Origin: Vibrio rarus
GTDB lineage: Bacteria; Pseudomonadota; Gammaproteobacteria; Enterobacterales; Vibrionaceae
Length of the DNA stretch: 64,000 nt
Assembly: GCF_024347075.1 (NCBI RefSeq)
Contig: NZ_AP024900.1
Span: 744,001 to 808,000 of the forward strand
Direction of reading: 5' to 3'
In this document: positions 8,990-19,060 of the stretch, piece after piece
How the letters are laid out: every line of letters begins with the position of its first letter
Position numbering within the stretch: the stretch's first letter is position 1
The notes under the pieces: model-generated
Seen by the model: only the letters and a program-made list of their open reading frames with translations
Database searches by the model: none
Told to the model about the DNA's origin: nothing
Translations under genes and position numbers: made by a program

Positions 8990-10186
8990 TTAAAGACCAG
9001 CTAAGCGAGCTGTGTCTTCTGCGATAACTAACTCTTCATTTGTAGAGATAACCATGGCAGGAATGCGGCTGTCAGCAGCAGTGATAGTACCTTCGCCACC
9101 GAAGCGAGCTTTAAGGTTTGCTTCACCGTCTACTTCAATACCAAATACGCCAAGACGGTTTAGTACCATCTCACGAATTGGAGCAGAGTTTTCACCGATA
9201 CCACCAGTGAATACGATAGCGTCTAGACGACCTTCTAGTGTTGCTGTGTAACCTGCAACGTATTTCGCTAGACGGTGACAGAATACGTTCATCGCACGAG
9301 TTGCTTCTTCTTTTTTGCCGTAGTTTTCTTCAACAAAACGACAGTCAGAGCTCACTTCAGTTAGACCTTGTAGGCCAGACTCTTTCGTTAGCATAGTGTT
9401 GATTTGATCAACAGTGTAACCAAGAGAATCGTGTAGATGGAAGATGATCGCAGGATCGATATCACCACAACGAGTACCCATTACTAGGCCTTCAAGTGGA
9501 GTAAGACCCATAGACGTATCTACACATTTACCGTTTTTAATGGCACAAACTGAAGCACCGTTACCTAGGTGACAGTTGATGATGTTAAGTTCATCAGCAG
9601 GTTTGCCTAGTTGCTCAGCAGTTTCGCGAGCGATAAATAGGTGAGAAGTACCGTGCATGCCGTAACGACGGATGCTGTGCTCTTTATAAAGGTTGTATGG
9701 AAGAGCGTATAGGTACGCTTCTTCAGGCATAGTTTGGTGGAATGCAGTATCAAATACCGCAGACATTGGTAGAGTAGGGAACGCTTTTTGCGCCGCTTTA
9801 ATACCAATGATAGCCGCTGGGTTGTGTAGAGGTGCAAGTGCTGCACACTCTTCGATACCCGCTACAACAGCATCATCAATAAGAACAGACTCAGTGAATT
9901 TTTCACCGCCGTGTACCACACGATGGCCAACAGCACCAAGTTGTTCTGATAGTTCAGGTCGAGAAGCTAGGATAGTGTCTACTATAAAAGTTAGCGCTTC
10001 ATCGTGTGCCGCACCATTACCTAGAGCCGCTTCGTGTTTGCCATCTAGCTTCCACTTGATGCGAGCCTCTGGAAGGTGTAGACATTCAGCAAGACCAGTA
10101 AGGTGCTCGTCACCGTTGTCTGCGTCAACGATAGCGAACTTAAGAGAAGAACTACCGCAGTTTAAAACTAAAACTAGCTTTGACAT
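8990..10186 (-). CDS. ackA: acetate kinase
   Basis: A 398-residue acetate kinase (acetyl phosphate + ADP to acetate + ATP). The ASKHA-fold signatures are clear: [13 protein letters not shown] at the N terminus, [11 protein letters not shown], the HNPAA segment, [14 protein letters not shown] and the C-terminal [15 protein letters not shown]. Length is standard. It is the first gene of the ackA-pta pair, with a 330-bp upstream gap shared divergently with yfbV, the same neighbourhood as in other vibrios and E. coli. Confidence 0.98.
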   Translation of the reverse strand: MSKLVLVLNCGSSSLKFAIVDADNGDEHLTGLAECLHLPEARIKWKLDGKHEAALGNGAAHDEALTFIVDTILASRPELSEQLGAVGHRVVHGGEKFTESVLIDDAVVAGIEECAALAPLHNPAAIIGIKAAQKAFPTLPMSAVFDTAFHQTMPEEAYLYALPYNLYKEHSIRRYGMHGTSHLFIARETAEQLGKPADELNIINCHLGNGASVCAIKNGKCVDTSMGLTPLEGLVMGTRCGDIDPAIIFHLHDSLGYTVDQINTMLTKESGLQGLTEVSSDCRFVEENYGKKEEATRAMNVFCHRLAKYVAGYTATLEGRLDAIVFTGGIGENSAPIREMVLNRLGVFGIEVDGEANLKARFGGEGTITAADSRIPAMVISTNEELVIAEDTARLAGL

Positions 10187-10516
10187 GTTTGTTTCCTGTA
10201 TTTCATCTGATTGTTCAGAAAGAATGAATTTAGTCTTTATGAGTACCCACAGCTCGATATTGAACCGTTACTCAGTTTGTAGTTGCAACAATTTCCCTTT
10301 GTTGACTGTATATACCTTTCATCAGGATACGTTTTCAATCCTTGCTAACACGCCTCACTGTCGCCTAATATGTAGTTAACAGCGAAGCATTGATAAGACG
10401 CTGACAAGGATAGCGATAATAGGCAAATATAACAAAAAAAATTGAAACTTCTTTATCTTTTATCAATTTTTTGTGTTTATTTTTTAAATTTTAAAATATT
10501 TTTTAGCGGTTTAAGC
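10187..10516. other. divergent intergenic region between ackA and yfbV
   Basis: About 330 bp, AT-rich near yfbV, expected to hold the promoters of ackA (leftward) and yfbV (rightward). I did not identify a regulator site that I would defend. Confidence 0.5.
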
Positions 10517-10969
10517 ATGGTTGAAAAAACAGGTATGTTCCACAGGTTGAGAGAGGGTCAGATGTATATGGATCTGTGGCCTATGCGAAAAGAGCTGTCA
10601 CCTATGTTTCCAGAGCATAGAGTGATTAAAGCCACTCGGTTTGGTATCAGAGTCATGCCTGCGGTTGCGGCAATCAGCGTGCTAACTCAGCTGACATTTC
10701 AAAATGGCAATAGCTTACCTCAAGCCATTGTGGTGGCTTTGTTTGCTATTAGTCTGCCTTTGCAAGGATTTTGGTGGCTAGGTACGCGTTCAAATACTTT
10801 GTTACCGCCGGCTTTAGCAAGTTGGTATCGTGACATACACCAAAAAATTATTGAATCCGGTATTTCTCTTGAGCCTCTTAAAGCTAAGCCTAGGTATAAA
10901 GAGCTAGCTCAGTTATTGAACCGTGCATTCAGACAGCTGGATAAAACGGTATTAGAGCGCTGGTTCTAG
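10517..10969 (+). CDS. yfbV: UPF0208 membrane protein YfbV
   Basis: A 150-residue inner-membrane protein matching Yfb[21 protein letters not shown], then [17 protein letters not shown], two hydrophobic segments and a C-terminal region ([20 protein letters not shown]) with the family's conserved tail. The frame opens at 10442, but the first 25 residues are AT-rich and unlike homologues, so the ATG at 10517 is preferred. In E. coli YfbV influences Ter macrodomain positioning. Its position next to ackA is conserved. Confidence 0.9.
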   Translation: MVEKTGMFHRLREGQMYMDLWPMRKELSPMFPEHRVIKATRFGIRVMPAVAAISVLTQLTFQNGNSLPQAIVVALFAISLPLQGFWWLGTRSNTLLPPALASWYRDIHQKIIESGISLEPLKAKPRYKELAQLLNRAFRQLDKTVLERWF

Positions 10970-10991
10970 TTGGCAGCCATTCCCTTAATAT

Positions 10992-11023
10992 GTTCAACGC
11001 AATAGCGGATTATTGTGTTGAAT
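10992..11023 (+). terminator. hairpin downstream of yfbV
   Basis: An inverted repeat TTCAACGCAATA / TATTGTGTTGAA (one wobble pair) lies about 25 bases after the stop. There is no T tract, so termination by this hairpin is uncertain. Confidence 0.4.
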
Positions 11024-11065
11024 GATCCCTACCTTGCATGACATTTTTCTTTTGACTACCACTTT

Positions 11066-11227
11066 ATACCAATCGTACTAAATAACTGGTCATTCTAGCT
11101 TGTTAAAATACTCGATAACTGCGTTAGAATTTTTGATTGTAGAATAACTACTTATCGAAAAATTCTGCCTTGTTTTCGAGCATTTTTCCTGCGCTATTTC
11201 TGAACACTTACTTAGTGTGATTGGTAT
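11066..11227 (+). repeat. 162-bp palindromic repeat, copy A
   Basis: Complete copy beginning ATACCAATCGTACTAAATAA and ending ACTTAGTGTGATTGGTAT. The ends form a 20-bp imperfect inverted repeat, and much of the interior pairs with itself (for example TCGATAA with TTATCGA). Four further full-length copies and one fragment occur in this window, all intergenic or at a gene edge. Confidence 0.9.
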
Positions 11228-11312
11228 TATTGTGACATTTCATTAACATCTCATTAAATATGAGATCTCTATCATATTATTCACTTTTGTTTTCTGCGTC
11301 TAAAGGGTAATA

Positions 11313-11447
11313 ATGGATTGTTGGGCTGAGGACTGCGCCCAATATGATGTTTATTTTGGCCTAAATAATGGGCAAGACACTGTCATAGAAACGGATATCA
11401 AACTCAGCTTGTTTGCTGAATCAAGGAGTGAAAATGAAAACAACTAA
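11313..11447 (+). CDS. possible upstream ORF / leader peptide of the ABC transporter operon
   Basis: A 44-codon frame starts with ATG GAT TGT TGG, has an AAAGGG run 8 bases upstream, and overlaps the first 14 bases of the substrate-binding protein gene in another frame. The hairpin TTGGGC / GCCCAA (11321-11342) lies inside it. It contains one Trp and two Tyr codons. It could be a translated leader that couples to the transporter gene, or a chance frame. Confidence 0.25.
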   Translation: MDCWAEDCAQYDVYFGLNNGQDTVIETDIKLSLFAESRSENENN

Positions 11448-12399
11448 CCTTATTATGAGTGCTTGTATTTTAAGTGCCGCTGTTTTATCCAGCGCCAATG
11501 TGCTGGCTAAAACAGCCAAAGTGGCCGTATCACAGATAGTTGAGCACCCCGCTCTAGATGCCACACGTCAAGGTTTGCTAGATGGCTTAAAAGCCAAAGG
11601 ATATAGCGAAGGGGAGAACTTGCAGTTTGATTATAAAACGGCCCAAGGTAACCCTGCGATTGCGGTACAAATAGCCCGTCAATTTGTGGGTGATAATCCT
11701 GATGTGCTGGTGGGTATAGCCACTCCTACAGCGCAGGCATTGGTATCAGCAACTCGCACTATTCCTGTGGTATTTACCGCTGTCACCGATCCGGTTGGCG
11801 CAAAATTAATTTCTCAACTAGAAAAGCCGGGTAAAAATGTCACCGGTCTATCTGATCTTTCTCCAGTGGCGCAACATGTGGATTTGATAAAAGAAATCCT
11901 GCCACAGGCAAAGACGATTGGCGTGGTGTATAACCCAGGAGAAGCCAACGCAGTGAGTTTGGTTGAGATCCTTAAAGCGACCGCCAAAGAGAAAGGGTTG
12001 ACGGTAGTTGAGTCCACGGCACTAAAAAGTGCGGATGTATTATCTGCAACTCAAGCTATAGTGGCAAAATCGGATGTGATTTACGCCCCCACAGACAATA
12101 CGGTAGCCAGTGCTATTGAAGGCATGATAGTGGCGGCTAACCAAGCGAAGAAACCGGTATTTGGCGGAGCGACCTCTTATGTTGAAAAAGGGGCGATTGC
12201 TAGCCTAGGTTTTGATTACTACCAAATTGGCGTGCAAACGGCGGACTATGTGGCCGCGATTCTGGATGGGCAAGCTCCCGGTTCACTGGATGTGAAAGTA
12301 GCCCAAGGCTCTGATTTGGCCATTAGCCAAACGGCCGCTAAAAAACTAGGTATCGCTATCCCTCAATCCGTTGTGGCTCGAGCTACCGAAATTAAATAA
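11434..12399 (+). CDS. ABC transporter substrate-binding protein (TrpX-like family)
   Basis: A 321-residue periplasmic protein with a signal peptide (cleavage near VLA-K). It belongs to the ABC_sub_bind/TrpX family: KVAVSQIVEHPALDATRQG, the IATPTAQAL segment, VFTAVTDPVGAKL and NVTGLSD. In Firmicutes, members are tryptophan importers; in vibrios the ligand is not known to me. The ATG at 11434 follows an AAGGAG box, so it is preferred to the frame opening at 11413. The gene is followed by its permease and ATPase in one operon. Confidence 0.85.
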   Translation: MKTTNLIMSACILSAAVLSSANVLAKTAKVAVSQIVEHPALDATRQGLLDGLKAKGYSEGENLQFDYKTAQGNPAIAVQIARQFVGDNPDVLVGIATPTAQALVSATRTIPVVFTAVTDPVGAKLISQLEKPGKNVTGLSDLSPVAQHVDLIKEILPQAKTIGVVYNPGEANAVSLVEILKATAKEKGLTVVESTALKSADVLSATQAIVAKSDVIYAPTDNTVASAIEGMIVAANQAKKPVFGGATSYVEKGAIASLGFDYYQIGVQTADYVAAILDGQAPGSLDVKVAQGSDLAISQTAAKKLGIAIPQSVVARATEIK

Positions 12400-12468
12400 G
12401 CCTATAGTTCCTCTTATACAAGAGGAGCGATGTCACTTTGTGGATCTTTAGGTAGCAGAGGAGTATGT

Positions 12469-13386
12469 ATGTCTGCTTTCGCGTTTTTTGGGGCTTTAGA
12501 GCTGGGCTTGGTATACGGTCTGGTTGCTTTAGGTGTCTATCTTACTTTCCGCGTGCTGGATTTTCCCGATCTTAGTGTGGATGGCTCTTTTCCTATGGGA
12601 GCGGCGGTGGCTGCCACCGCTATTGTCGCCGGCGTTAATCCGTGGTTGGCAACGGCTATGGCGATGATTGCAGGGGGCGTCACTGGATGGGTGACGGCGT
12701 TTCTCGCGGTGCGCTGTGGCATTTTGCATTTATTGGCTTCGATTTTAACTATGATTGCCGCTTTTTCTATCAACATTCGTATCATGGGTCGGCCCAATGT
12801 TGCTTTGCTAGGGGAAACCACTATTTTGACCCCTTTTGAAAGCCTAGGAGACCCAATGCTGATTCGTCCTTTGTTGGTGGGGCTATTGGTGTTGATCGTG
12901 GCGTTATTGTGCATTCGTTTATTGAACAGTGATTTTGGTCTTGGGCTGCGCGCCACAGGAGTGAATGCCAGAATGGTGCGAGCGCAAGGGGGGAGTACCT
13001 CTTTTTATACCTATTTTGGATTGGCTTTATCCAATGCTCTGGTTGGATTTGCTGGCGCATTATTTGCGCAAACCAACAGCTTTGCCGATGTCACCTCTGG
13101 GGTGGGCACTATCGTAGTGGGCTTAGCTGCGGTGATCTTGGGACAAACCTTGATACCGGGACGTAAAATCTGGGTGGCGGTGGTGGCGGTCATCGTGGGT
13201 TCCGTGTTGTATCGATTAGCGGTCGCTTTTGCATTAAGTTCCGGCATGTTTGGTTTGCAGGCGTCGGATCTCAATCTGGTTACTGCCGTTTTGGTGGCAG
13301 TGGCTTTGATCGCCCCCAAAATGAAAGCAAAATATAAAGCCAAGCAGCAACTGCTGCAGGCACGTAGCAGTAAGGAAGTCGCATGA
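12469..13386 (+). CDS. ABC transporter permease (TrpY-like)
   Basis: A 305-residue inner-membrane permease of the branched-chain-type BPD_transp_2 family, with about eight to nine membrane segments. It starts MSAFAFFGALELGLVYGLVA and includes RVLDFPDLSVDGSFPMGAA, characteristic of TrpY-like permeases that pair with this substrate-binding family. The ATG at 12469 has a GAGGAG box and matches homologues; an upstream in-frame ATG at 12430 also has a purine box and would add 13 residues. The 3' end overlaps the ATPase gene by 4 bases (ATGA), showing translational coupling. Confidence 0.85.
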   Translation: MSAFAFFGALELGLVYGLVALGVYLTFRVLDFPDLSVDGSFPMGAAVAATAIVAGVNPWLATAMAMIAGGVTGWVTAFLAVRCGILHLLASILTMIAAFSINIRIMGRPNVALLGETTILTPFESLGDPMLIRPLLVGLLVLIVALLCIRLLNSDFGLGLRATGVNARMVRAQGGSTSFYTYFGLALSNALVGFAGALFAQTNSFADVTSGVGTIVVGLAAVILGQTLIPGRKIWVAVVAVIVGSVLYRLAVAFALSSGMFGLQASDLNLVTAVLVAVALIAPKMKAKYKAKQQLLQARSSKEVA

Positions 13387-14177
13387 TAGAGCTCAACGAT
13401 ATTCAGGTTACCTTTAACCCCGGAACCATCTTAGAAAATCGTGCGTTACGCAGTGTTGATCTTGTGGTTCCTGAACATGAGTTTCTTACGGTTATTGGTT
13501 CTAATGGTGCGGGTAAATCCACTTTACTGGGTGCAGTCACTGGCGAAACACCTATGATTGACGGCAGTGTGATTATTGATGACATTGATGTAACACGTCG
13601 CACGGTAGATCAAAGAGCAAGCCTTTGTGCTCGTGTGTTCCAAGACCCTTTAGCGGGCACTTGTGGTGAACTCACCATCGAGGAAAATATGGCCTTGGCA
13701 TATCGCCGAGGGCACCGCCGTGGTTGGAGCCTATCATTATCTAATAAGCGTCGGAAACTGTTTCAAGATCGTATCGCGATACTAGGTTTAGGCTTAGAGG
13801 ATAGGCTAGGGGACAGCATCGGATTGCTCTCTGGAGGACAACGACAAGCGGTTAGCCTGATAATGGCAACACTTTCTGATAGTAAATTATTATTGTTGGA
13901 TGAGCACACTGCCGCACTGGACCCAAGAATGGCGTCTTTTGTGATTGATTTAACTAAAAAAGTCATCACGGAATTTAACCTGACAGCCATGATGGTTACC
14001 CATTCAATGAAAGATGCACTGGCCTGTGGCGACCGCACGGTTATGCTCCATCAAGGCAAAATTGTATTGGATGTCGCCGGTGAGCAACGGGCGAATATGC
14101 AAGTGCCCGACCTATTAGAGATGTTCAGCAAAGTGCGTGGTGAAGAACTTAGCGATGATGGTTTGTTACTGAGTTAG
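13383..14177 (+). CDS. ABC transporter ATP-binding protein (TrpZ-like)
   Basis: A 264-residue ATPase with all core motifs: Walker A GSNGAGKST (39-47), the signature LLSGGQRQAVSL, Walker B LLLLDEHTAALDP with catalytic Glu, and the switch His in MMVTHSM. It completes the three-gene importer, binding the cytoplasmic face of the permease. In V. cholerae, to my knowledge, the same three genes also lie between yfbV and dusC. The operon ends at a strong terminator. Confidence 0.9.
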   Translation: MIELNDIQVTFNPGTILENRALRSVDLVVPEHEFLTVIGSNGAGKSTLLGAVTGETPMIDGSVIIDDIDVTRRTVDQRASLCARVFQDPLAGTCGELTIEENMALAYRRGHRRGWSLSLSNKRRKLFQDRIAILGLGLEDRLGDSIGLLSGGQRQAVSLIMATLSDSKLLLLDEHTAALDPRMASFVIDLTKKVITEFNLTAMMVTHSMKDALACGDRTVMLHQGKIVLDVAGEQRANMQVPDLLEMFSKVRGEELSDDGLLLS

Positions 14178-14217
14178 GGGCGAGAGACACTTTGTGGTAT
14201 TTCTTGTTTAAGTTGAG

Positions 14218-14257
14218 CGTGATGTCTTTACTTCTAAGTTAAAGACATCACGTTTTT
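14218..14257 (+). terminator. rho-independent terminator of the ABC transporter operon
   Basis: A perfect 13-bp stem CGTGATGTCTTTA / TAAAGACATCACG is followed by TTTTTATT, about 40 bases after the ATPase stop codon. dusC converges on it from the right. Confidence 0.9.
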
Positions 14258-14285
14258 ATTGGCTGTGGCAACAACGGATGATGAT

Positions 14286-15242
14286 TTAGGCTTGAGCTAA
14301 TAATTCACTGTGATAACGATGAATATGTTCAACAATAGGTTCTGCGGTATTAAATCGGCGAATATTGTGGAATAGCTCTTTTGCTTCTGGGTATTGCTGA
14401 CGTAAGTAAGAGAACCATTGTTTGACTCGGTTTGGGTAATATAAGCCTTTATCGCCTTTCATTTCATATTCGGAATATCGTAATAATAAGGCAACCACAT
14501 CACTCCAAGGCATAACGGCTTGATTGTGTTTTACGACATTGCCTAAGTTAGGGACATTAAAGGTTCCTCGGCACACCATAAGGGAATCAATGCCTGTTGT
14601 GTTAAGGCAGCGTTGACCGTCTTCATAATTCCAGATCTCACCATTAGCAATCAATGGCATTGTGGTGTGCTGGCGGATCTTAGCTAAATAATCCCAGCGA
14701 ATTTGATCCGCTTTATAGCCACCCATTTTTGTTCTGGCATGAATGGCTAACTCATTAGCCCCAGCACTTTCTACTGCATCCACTATCTCAAAGCAATCTT
14801 CAGGGTTTTCCCAGCCAAGGCGAATTTTAGCGGTCACAGGGATATGACTAGGCACGGCCGCTCGGCAAGCATTGATGATTTGATACATCAAATCAGGCTC
14901 TTTCAATAATACCGCACCCCCTTTGCTTTTGTTGACTAAGCGGGCAGGGCAACCAAAGTTAAGATCAATGCCCGCCGCACCTAGTTGATAGGCTTTGTGA
15001 GCATTTTCTGCCATCCATTGTGGGTGTTGACCGAGCAATTGAAGGTGTACAGGCGTACCTGACTTAGTTTTTGAGCCTTGCAGCAGTTCAGGGCAAAGTT
15101 TGTAGAACGAACGATCAGGCAATACTTGGTCACTGACGCGCACAAACTCGGTAACGCATAGATCAAAATCATTGATATCAGTAAGGATTTCTCGCATTAA
15201 ATGATCGAGAACACCCTCCATAGGGCCAAGAACGAGACGCAT
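14286..15242 (-). CDS. dusC: tRNA-dihydrouridine(16) synthase DusC
   Basis: A 318-residue flavoenzyme that reduces uridine 16 in tRNA using FMN and NADPH. It starts MRLVLGPMEGVLDHLMRE, typical of DusC, and has the catalytic Cys98 in DLNFGCPA, the phosphate-contacting KIRLGW segment and the HARTK motif. The C-terminal helical domain is present. Length and N-terminus distinguish it from DusA and DusB. Monocistronic. Confidence 0.93.
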   Translation of the reverse strand: MRLVLGPMEGVLDHLMREILTDINDFDLCVTEFVRVSDQVLPDRSFYKLCPELLQGSKTKSGTPVHLQLLGQHPQWMAENAHKAYQLGAAGIDLNFGCPARLVNKSKGGAVLLKEPDLMYQIINACRAAVPSHIPVTAKIRLGWENPEDCFEIVDAVESAGANELAIHARTKMGGYKADQIRWDYLAKIRQHTTMPLIANGEIWNYEDGQRCLNTTGIDSLMVCRGTFNVPNLGNVVKHNQAVMPWSDVVALLLRYSEYEMKGDKGLYYPNRVKQWFSYLRQQYPEAKELFHNIRRFNTAEPIVEHIHRYHSELLAQA

Positions 15243-15398
15243 GTTATTCTACCTTTGTGTACAGGAGGCGGGATTTTAGTGGGTTTTGGGTAAAATGTCA
15301 CCGATAAATATCCGTGGCAGATCCTAGTGTAGAAGCGAACGCGCTTTTCACTCATACTAGATAGCTATTATATGTGCAGATGTGGATGAGTGGATATT

Positions 15399-16001
15399 AT
15401 GAGTCATTTAATTACCCTACCTAAAGGTGAGCAAGAAAGTTCCTACTTTTGGGAAGGGGCCATATTAGCGGCTAACCTAACGGTGAAACCTTTAGAGCCG
15501 GAATTATGGGCCGAGGATCTATGCAGCGGTGCGTTTGAGGTGGCAAAGCCCAATATTATTGAGCATATCAATGGCCAATACGGCAAGCTCAAAGCCAATC
15601 AGTATTCGGTTCTTGAGTTAACCCATAACGATAGCGAACATTTAGCTGATGTAGCGGAAGGCTTTTTGGCCATTTGGCCAGCGGTTGAGCAAGAGTGGCA
15701 ATCCCTAGATATTGCCGATGGTACGGCAAGAATGTTATCCGCATTATTAACCACTTGGTCTTTATTGGTTGATGAACAGCAAACCCATCAACAAATGCAA
15801 CAAGCAGGCTATGAGCAACTGCCACAAATTAGCGATTTACAACCGCAACTTGATTTAATGATTAATGAAGTGGCGCAAGCGGCGGATGAGCTTATGCTGG
15901 GCAATAAAAGCCAGACGTTGAACCCGTTTAAAGAGGTGGGACGAAACGATCTATGTCCTTGCGGTAGTGGAAAGAAATTTAAAAAATGCTGTGCTGCTTA
16001 G
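15399..16001 (+). CDS. YecA/UPF0149-family protein with C-terminal SEC-C zinc motif
   Basis: A 200-residue cytoplasmic protein. The N-terminal ~150 residues are alpha-helical and acidic, resembling UPF0149 (YgfB/YecA) proteins, and the C-terminus ends in a SEC-C zinc-binding motif, [18 protein letters not shown], the same type of motif found at the end of SecA. The frame opens with GTG at 15390, but the ATG at 15399 is preferred ([12 protein letters not shown]). The function of the family is not firmly known; the SEC-C motif suggests contact with SecB, ribosomes or nucleic acid. Confidence 0.75.
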   Translation: MSHLITLPKGEQESSYFWEGAILAANLTVKPLEPELWAEDLCSGAFEVAKPNIIEHINGQYGKLKANQYSVLELTHNDSEHLADVAEGFLAIWPAVEQEWQSLDIADGTARMLSALLTTWSLLVDEQQTHQQMQQAGYEQLPQISDLQPQLDLMINEVAQAADELMLGNKSQTLNPFKEVGRNDLCPCGSGKKFKKCCAA

Positions 16002-16041
16002 TTTGTAAGTGATGAGTTTTTACAAGACTGGCCAAACGATT

Positions 16042-16077
16042 AAAAAGAGGAGCAGATACGATCTGCTCCTCTTTTTA
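16042..16077 (+). terminator. terminator between the SEC-C gene and dsbB
   Basis: A near-perfect stem AAAAAGAGGAGCAGAT / ATCTGCTCCTCTTTTT with a 3-base loop, with A and T runs on both sides, so it can serve both convergent genes. Confidence 0.9.
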
Positions 16078-16125
16078 CGTACTTAATATTAACCAGCAAT
16101 CATTGCTGCTATAGGTAAACTGAAA

Positions 16126-16653
16126 TTAGCCCGCTGTTGGCTTTTGTAAGCCCTTCAATTGCAGCAAAGTGAAAAGAGAGGCAACAACAAGGCTGGCAGA
16201 GAAAATAATCACTAGCCACTGTGGCATGGAAAGATTGAGGAAGCTCCATACAATCTCACTACAAACACCAGTGGGGTGGAACATCCAAGGTACCCATTGA
16301 TCCAGTGGTGCCCAACTTGGAAATTGAACAAAGATGTCACAGGTGTTAAACGGCGAAGGATGCAGTTGGTAGCCAACATGTTCAAGTGCAAGTTGCAGCC
16401 CTTTAGCACTGGCGGCTATCCAGCCAATTAAGCCAATACTGCGAAAAACAGGGTTGCTAGGTTGGCATAAGCCAATACCAGCTGCGGCGATAATCCCCAT
16501 CATAGCCACTCGTTCATAAATGCACATAACGCAGGGTGCTAGCAGCATAACATGCTGAAAGAACAGAGCGCACAGTTCAAATGCCACAATAGTGAGAAGC
16601 AGTAACAGCCAAGATAAGCGTGAGCGAGAAAATTGATATAAGTTTTCGAGCAT
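16126..16653 (-). CDS. dsbB: disulfide bond formation protein DsbB
   Basis: A 175-residue inner-membrane quinone reductase that reoxidises periplasmic DsbA. Four membrane segments are visible. Both redox pairs are present: Cys41-Cys44 (APCVMCIYER) in the first loop and Cys105/Cys131 (FNTCDIF and TGVCSE) in the second, matching the E. coli positions closely. The frame extends 11 codons upstream (16686), but homologues start at MLENLYQFSRSR. It follows nhaB on the same strand, an arrangement seen in other vibrios. Confidence 0.95.
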   Translation of the reverse strand: MLENLYQFSRSRLSWLLLLLTIVAFELCALFFQHVMLLAPCVMCIYERVAMMGIIAAAGIGLCQPSNPVFRSIGLIGWIAASAKGLQLALEHVGYQLHPSPFNTCDIFVQFPSWAPLDQWVPWMFHPTGVCSEIVWSFLNLSMPQWLVIIFSASLVVASLFTLLQLKGLQKPTAG

Positions 16654-16696
16654 GACATTAAGTCCTTTTATGCACAAAAAAGCCAATACAACAGTT

Positions 16697-16795
16697 ATAC
16701 CAGTGGTAAATAATGGGTCATGTGGGGAGTAAAAACACCGAATAACAGGGTTTTTACTACGCTATAGATAACCATTAACCTACTATGATTGGTAT
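16697..16795. repeat. possible short relative of the palindromic repeat
   Basis: A 99-bp intergenic stretch starts ATACCAGTGGTAAATAATGG and ends CTATGATTGGTAT, resembling both ends of the 162-bp repeat, but the interior differs and is shorter. It may be a diverged or internally deleted copy, or coincidence. Confidence 0.3.
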
Positions 16796-16869
16796 TCATT
16801 ATACTGGCTGATAATAGTCACTCCTTTTTACCTTTTTATTAAGGGCAAATCAATAGAGTGTTACTTGGC

Positions 16870-18465
16870 TTAGTGACCTAAAGCAGAACTTGCCGCACCT
16901 ATTGCCTGCATCGGTGGATCGGTTATCCAACCGAGGTCATAAAAGGCGGCTGTCATAGGGTCTAATAAGAACATGATCCCAAACATCCCCACCAGTGCCA
17001 AAACAATGGTGTATGGGAAAGCCATAATCACCATTCGTCCATAAGAGAGACGAATTAGTGGCGCAAGTGTTGAGGTGAGTAGGAATAAGAAGGCCGCTTG
17101 ACCATTAGGCGTAGCAACAGAGGGTAGGTTGGTTCCGGTATTGATGGCAACGGCAAGTAAATCAAACTGTTCGCGATTGATCACACCGTGCAACAGAGCC
17201 TCTTTAACTTCATTAATGTACACTGTCCCCACAAACACGTTATCTGACACCATAGAAAGGACGCCATTAGCAATGTAAAACAGCACTAATTGTGTGCTTT
17301 GATCTTCCACAGCCAATACAGCATCAATAATAGGTGCGAATAAATCTTGTTTAATAATAACGGCAACAATCACAAAGAAGACAGCAAGAAGCGCAGTAAA
17401 AGGCAGTGCTTCTTCAAATGCTTTGCCTAAGGCGTGCTCTTCAATAATCCCAGTAAATGCGGTGGCAAGAATGATCACCGACAGGCCCACAAGCCCTACA
17501 GCCGCAACGTGAAAGGCTAGACCAAAAATCAGCCAAACTGCAATGGCACCTTGCACCCAAAGTTTGGCCACATCTTGTTTCGTGCGACGTTTTTTTTCTT
17601 CTTGGTTGTAATTCACTAATATTTGACGCACCTGAGGTGGCAATTCAGAACCATAGCCAAAGATTTTTAGTTTTTCGATAACAATGGTGGTTAACAAACC
17701 CATTGCCAATACGGGCAAGGTTATGGGTAGCATGCGTAAAATAAATTCACCAAACAACCAACCCGCCTGATCGGCAATAATGAGGTTTTGTGGCTCGCCT
17801 ACCATGGTCATTACACCACCAAGGGCGGTACCAACGCCAGCATGCATAAGTAGTGAGCGTAAAAACGCGCGGTACTCATCAAGATCATCACGAGTGAGTT
17901 CAGTAAGGTGACCATCTTGAGTGTGGTCATGCTGACTGTTGTGGCCTTTCCCTGATACCACTTTGTGATAAATGGCGTAGAAACCAATAGACACACTAAT
18001 GACAACGGCAATAACAGTCAGAGCATCAAGAAAAGCAGAAAGAAAAGCGGACGCGGCGCAAAATGCGACCGATAACATGGCTTTAGAGCGAATCCCTAGC
18101 AATATCTTAGTAAAGATAAGTAGCAATAACTGCTTCATAAAATAAATACCGGCCACCATAAAGATCAATAGCAACAGTACTTCTATATTTGCGACCAGCT
18201 CATGCTTAACCATTTCAGGGGTTGTCATGCCAATGGCGATGGCCTCAATGGCGAGCAGTCCGCCGGGTTGTAATGGATAACATTTTAGCGCCATGGCTAA
18301 GGTAAAAATGAATTCAACAACCAGTAACCAACCGGCGGCAAAGGGGTCAACATGGAAATAGACGAAAGGGTTAATAATTAAAAAGCCAATAATGGCGAGT
18401 TTGTACCAGTCTGGAGCCTTGCCAAGAAAATTCTTGATAAAGGCGTTTCCTAGACTCAAGGGCAT
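16870..18465 (-). CDS. nhaB: Na+/H+ antiporter NhaB
   Basis: A 531-residue antiporter with about 12 membrane segments, exchanging external protons for cytoplasmic sodium. It has the NhaB N-terminus [22 protein letters not shown], the [16 protein letters not shown] segment with a membrane Asp, [16 protein letters not shown], and [21 protein letters not shown] with its membrane Asp. The frame opens 20 codons earlier, but the ATG at 18465 is preceded by AGAGAGAAG. It is divergent from fadR, a conserved Vibrio arrangement. Confidence 0.95.
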   Translation of the reverse strand: MPLSLGNAFIKNFLGKAPDWYKLAIIGFLIINPFVYFHVDPFAAGWLLVVEFIFTLAMALKCYPLQPGGLLAIEAIAIGMTTPEMVKHELVANIEVLLLLIFMVAGIYFMKQLLLLIFTKILLGIRSKAMLSVAFCAASAFLSAFLDALTVIAVVISVSIGFYAIYHKVVSGKGHNSQHDHTQDGHLTELTRDDLDEYRAFLRSLLMHAGVGTALGGVMTMVGEPQNLIIADQAGWLFGEFILRMLPITLPVLAMGLLTTIVIEKLKIFGYGSELPPQVRQILVNYNQEEKKRRTKQDVAKLWVQGAIAVWLIFGLAFHVAAVGLVGLSVIILATAFTGIIEEHALGKAFEEALPFTALLAVFFVIVAVIIKQDLFAPIIDAVLAVEDQSTQLVLFYIANGVLSMVSDNVFVGTVYINEVKEALLHGVINREQFDLLAVAINTGTNLPSVATPNGQAAFLFLLTSTLAPLIRLSYGRMVIMAFPYTIVLALVGMFGIMFLLDPMTAAFYDLGWITDPPMQAIGAASSALGH

Positions 18466-19060
18466 AATGCTTCTCTCTATAAGTAATGTAAATCGGGTTA
18501 GGTCGCTATTTGACCGCTCCTGCAATAACCGGATTCAATTAGTAGGTAAACTTAAGATTTGCAGTGAGATAAGTTCATATATTGGTGGGCAGCGAGATGT
18601 AATATCTCGTAACACTAATATTATTGACGCAAATTTACTCTAATAGCTTTGTTAGTCAAATTATTAATGTGATCTAACTCTCAATACGAGTGAAAACAAA
18701 TTAGGGGAAAGTGGCTGTTTTAACCGCTGTTTTGTAAGTGCTTGGTTGTGTTGGTAAAAATTCAGTGTGTTAGTCGTACTCTAGGGTTTGATTGTGTTGA
18801 ATTTTTAGGGGTTATTTGTGATGTTTTACTGATTTTGTAATTAAGTGTCACTTGCATAATCGGTTTTGTTTCATTTTGTTTTGTTGTTGCTATGAAACAT
18901 AGGCTTGCTTTTTTGATTTTTTATTCACTTATATTGTTTGTATTTATTGGTGAGCCTTTGATCCTATTGACTACAAGTGTCGGACTTATTTTTGTAATCG
19001 TAAATTAGGTGGTATGATGAGTTATATTTGAATTAATTTTTGACTTGGAACTGCCAATCT
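18466..19060. other. long divergent intergenic region nhaB-fadR
   Basis: About 595 bp, AT-rich with runs of T, no gene supported on either strand. It must hold both promoters. I could not place a convincing operator by eye. Confidence 0.5.
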
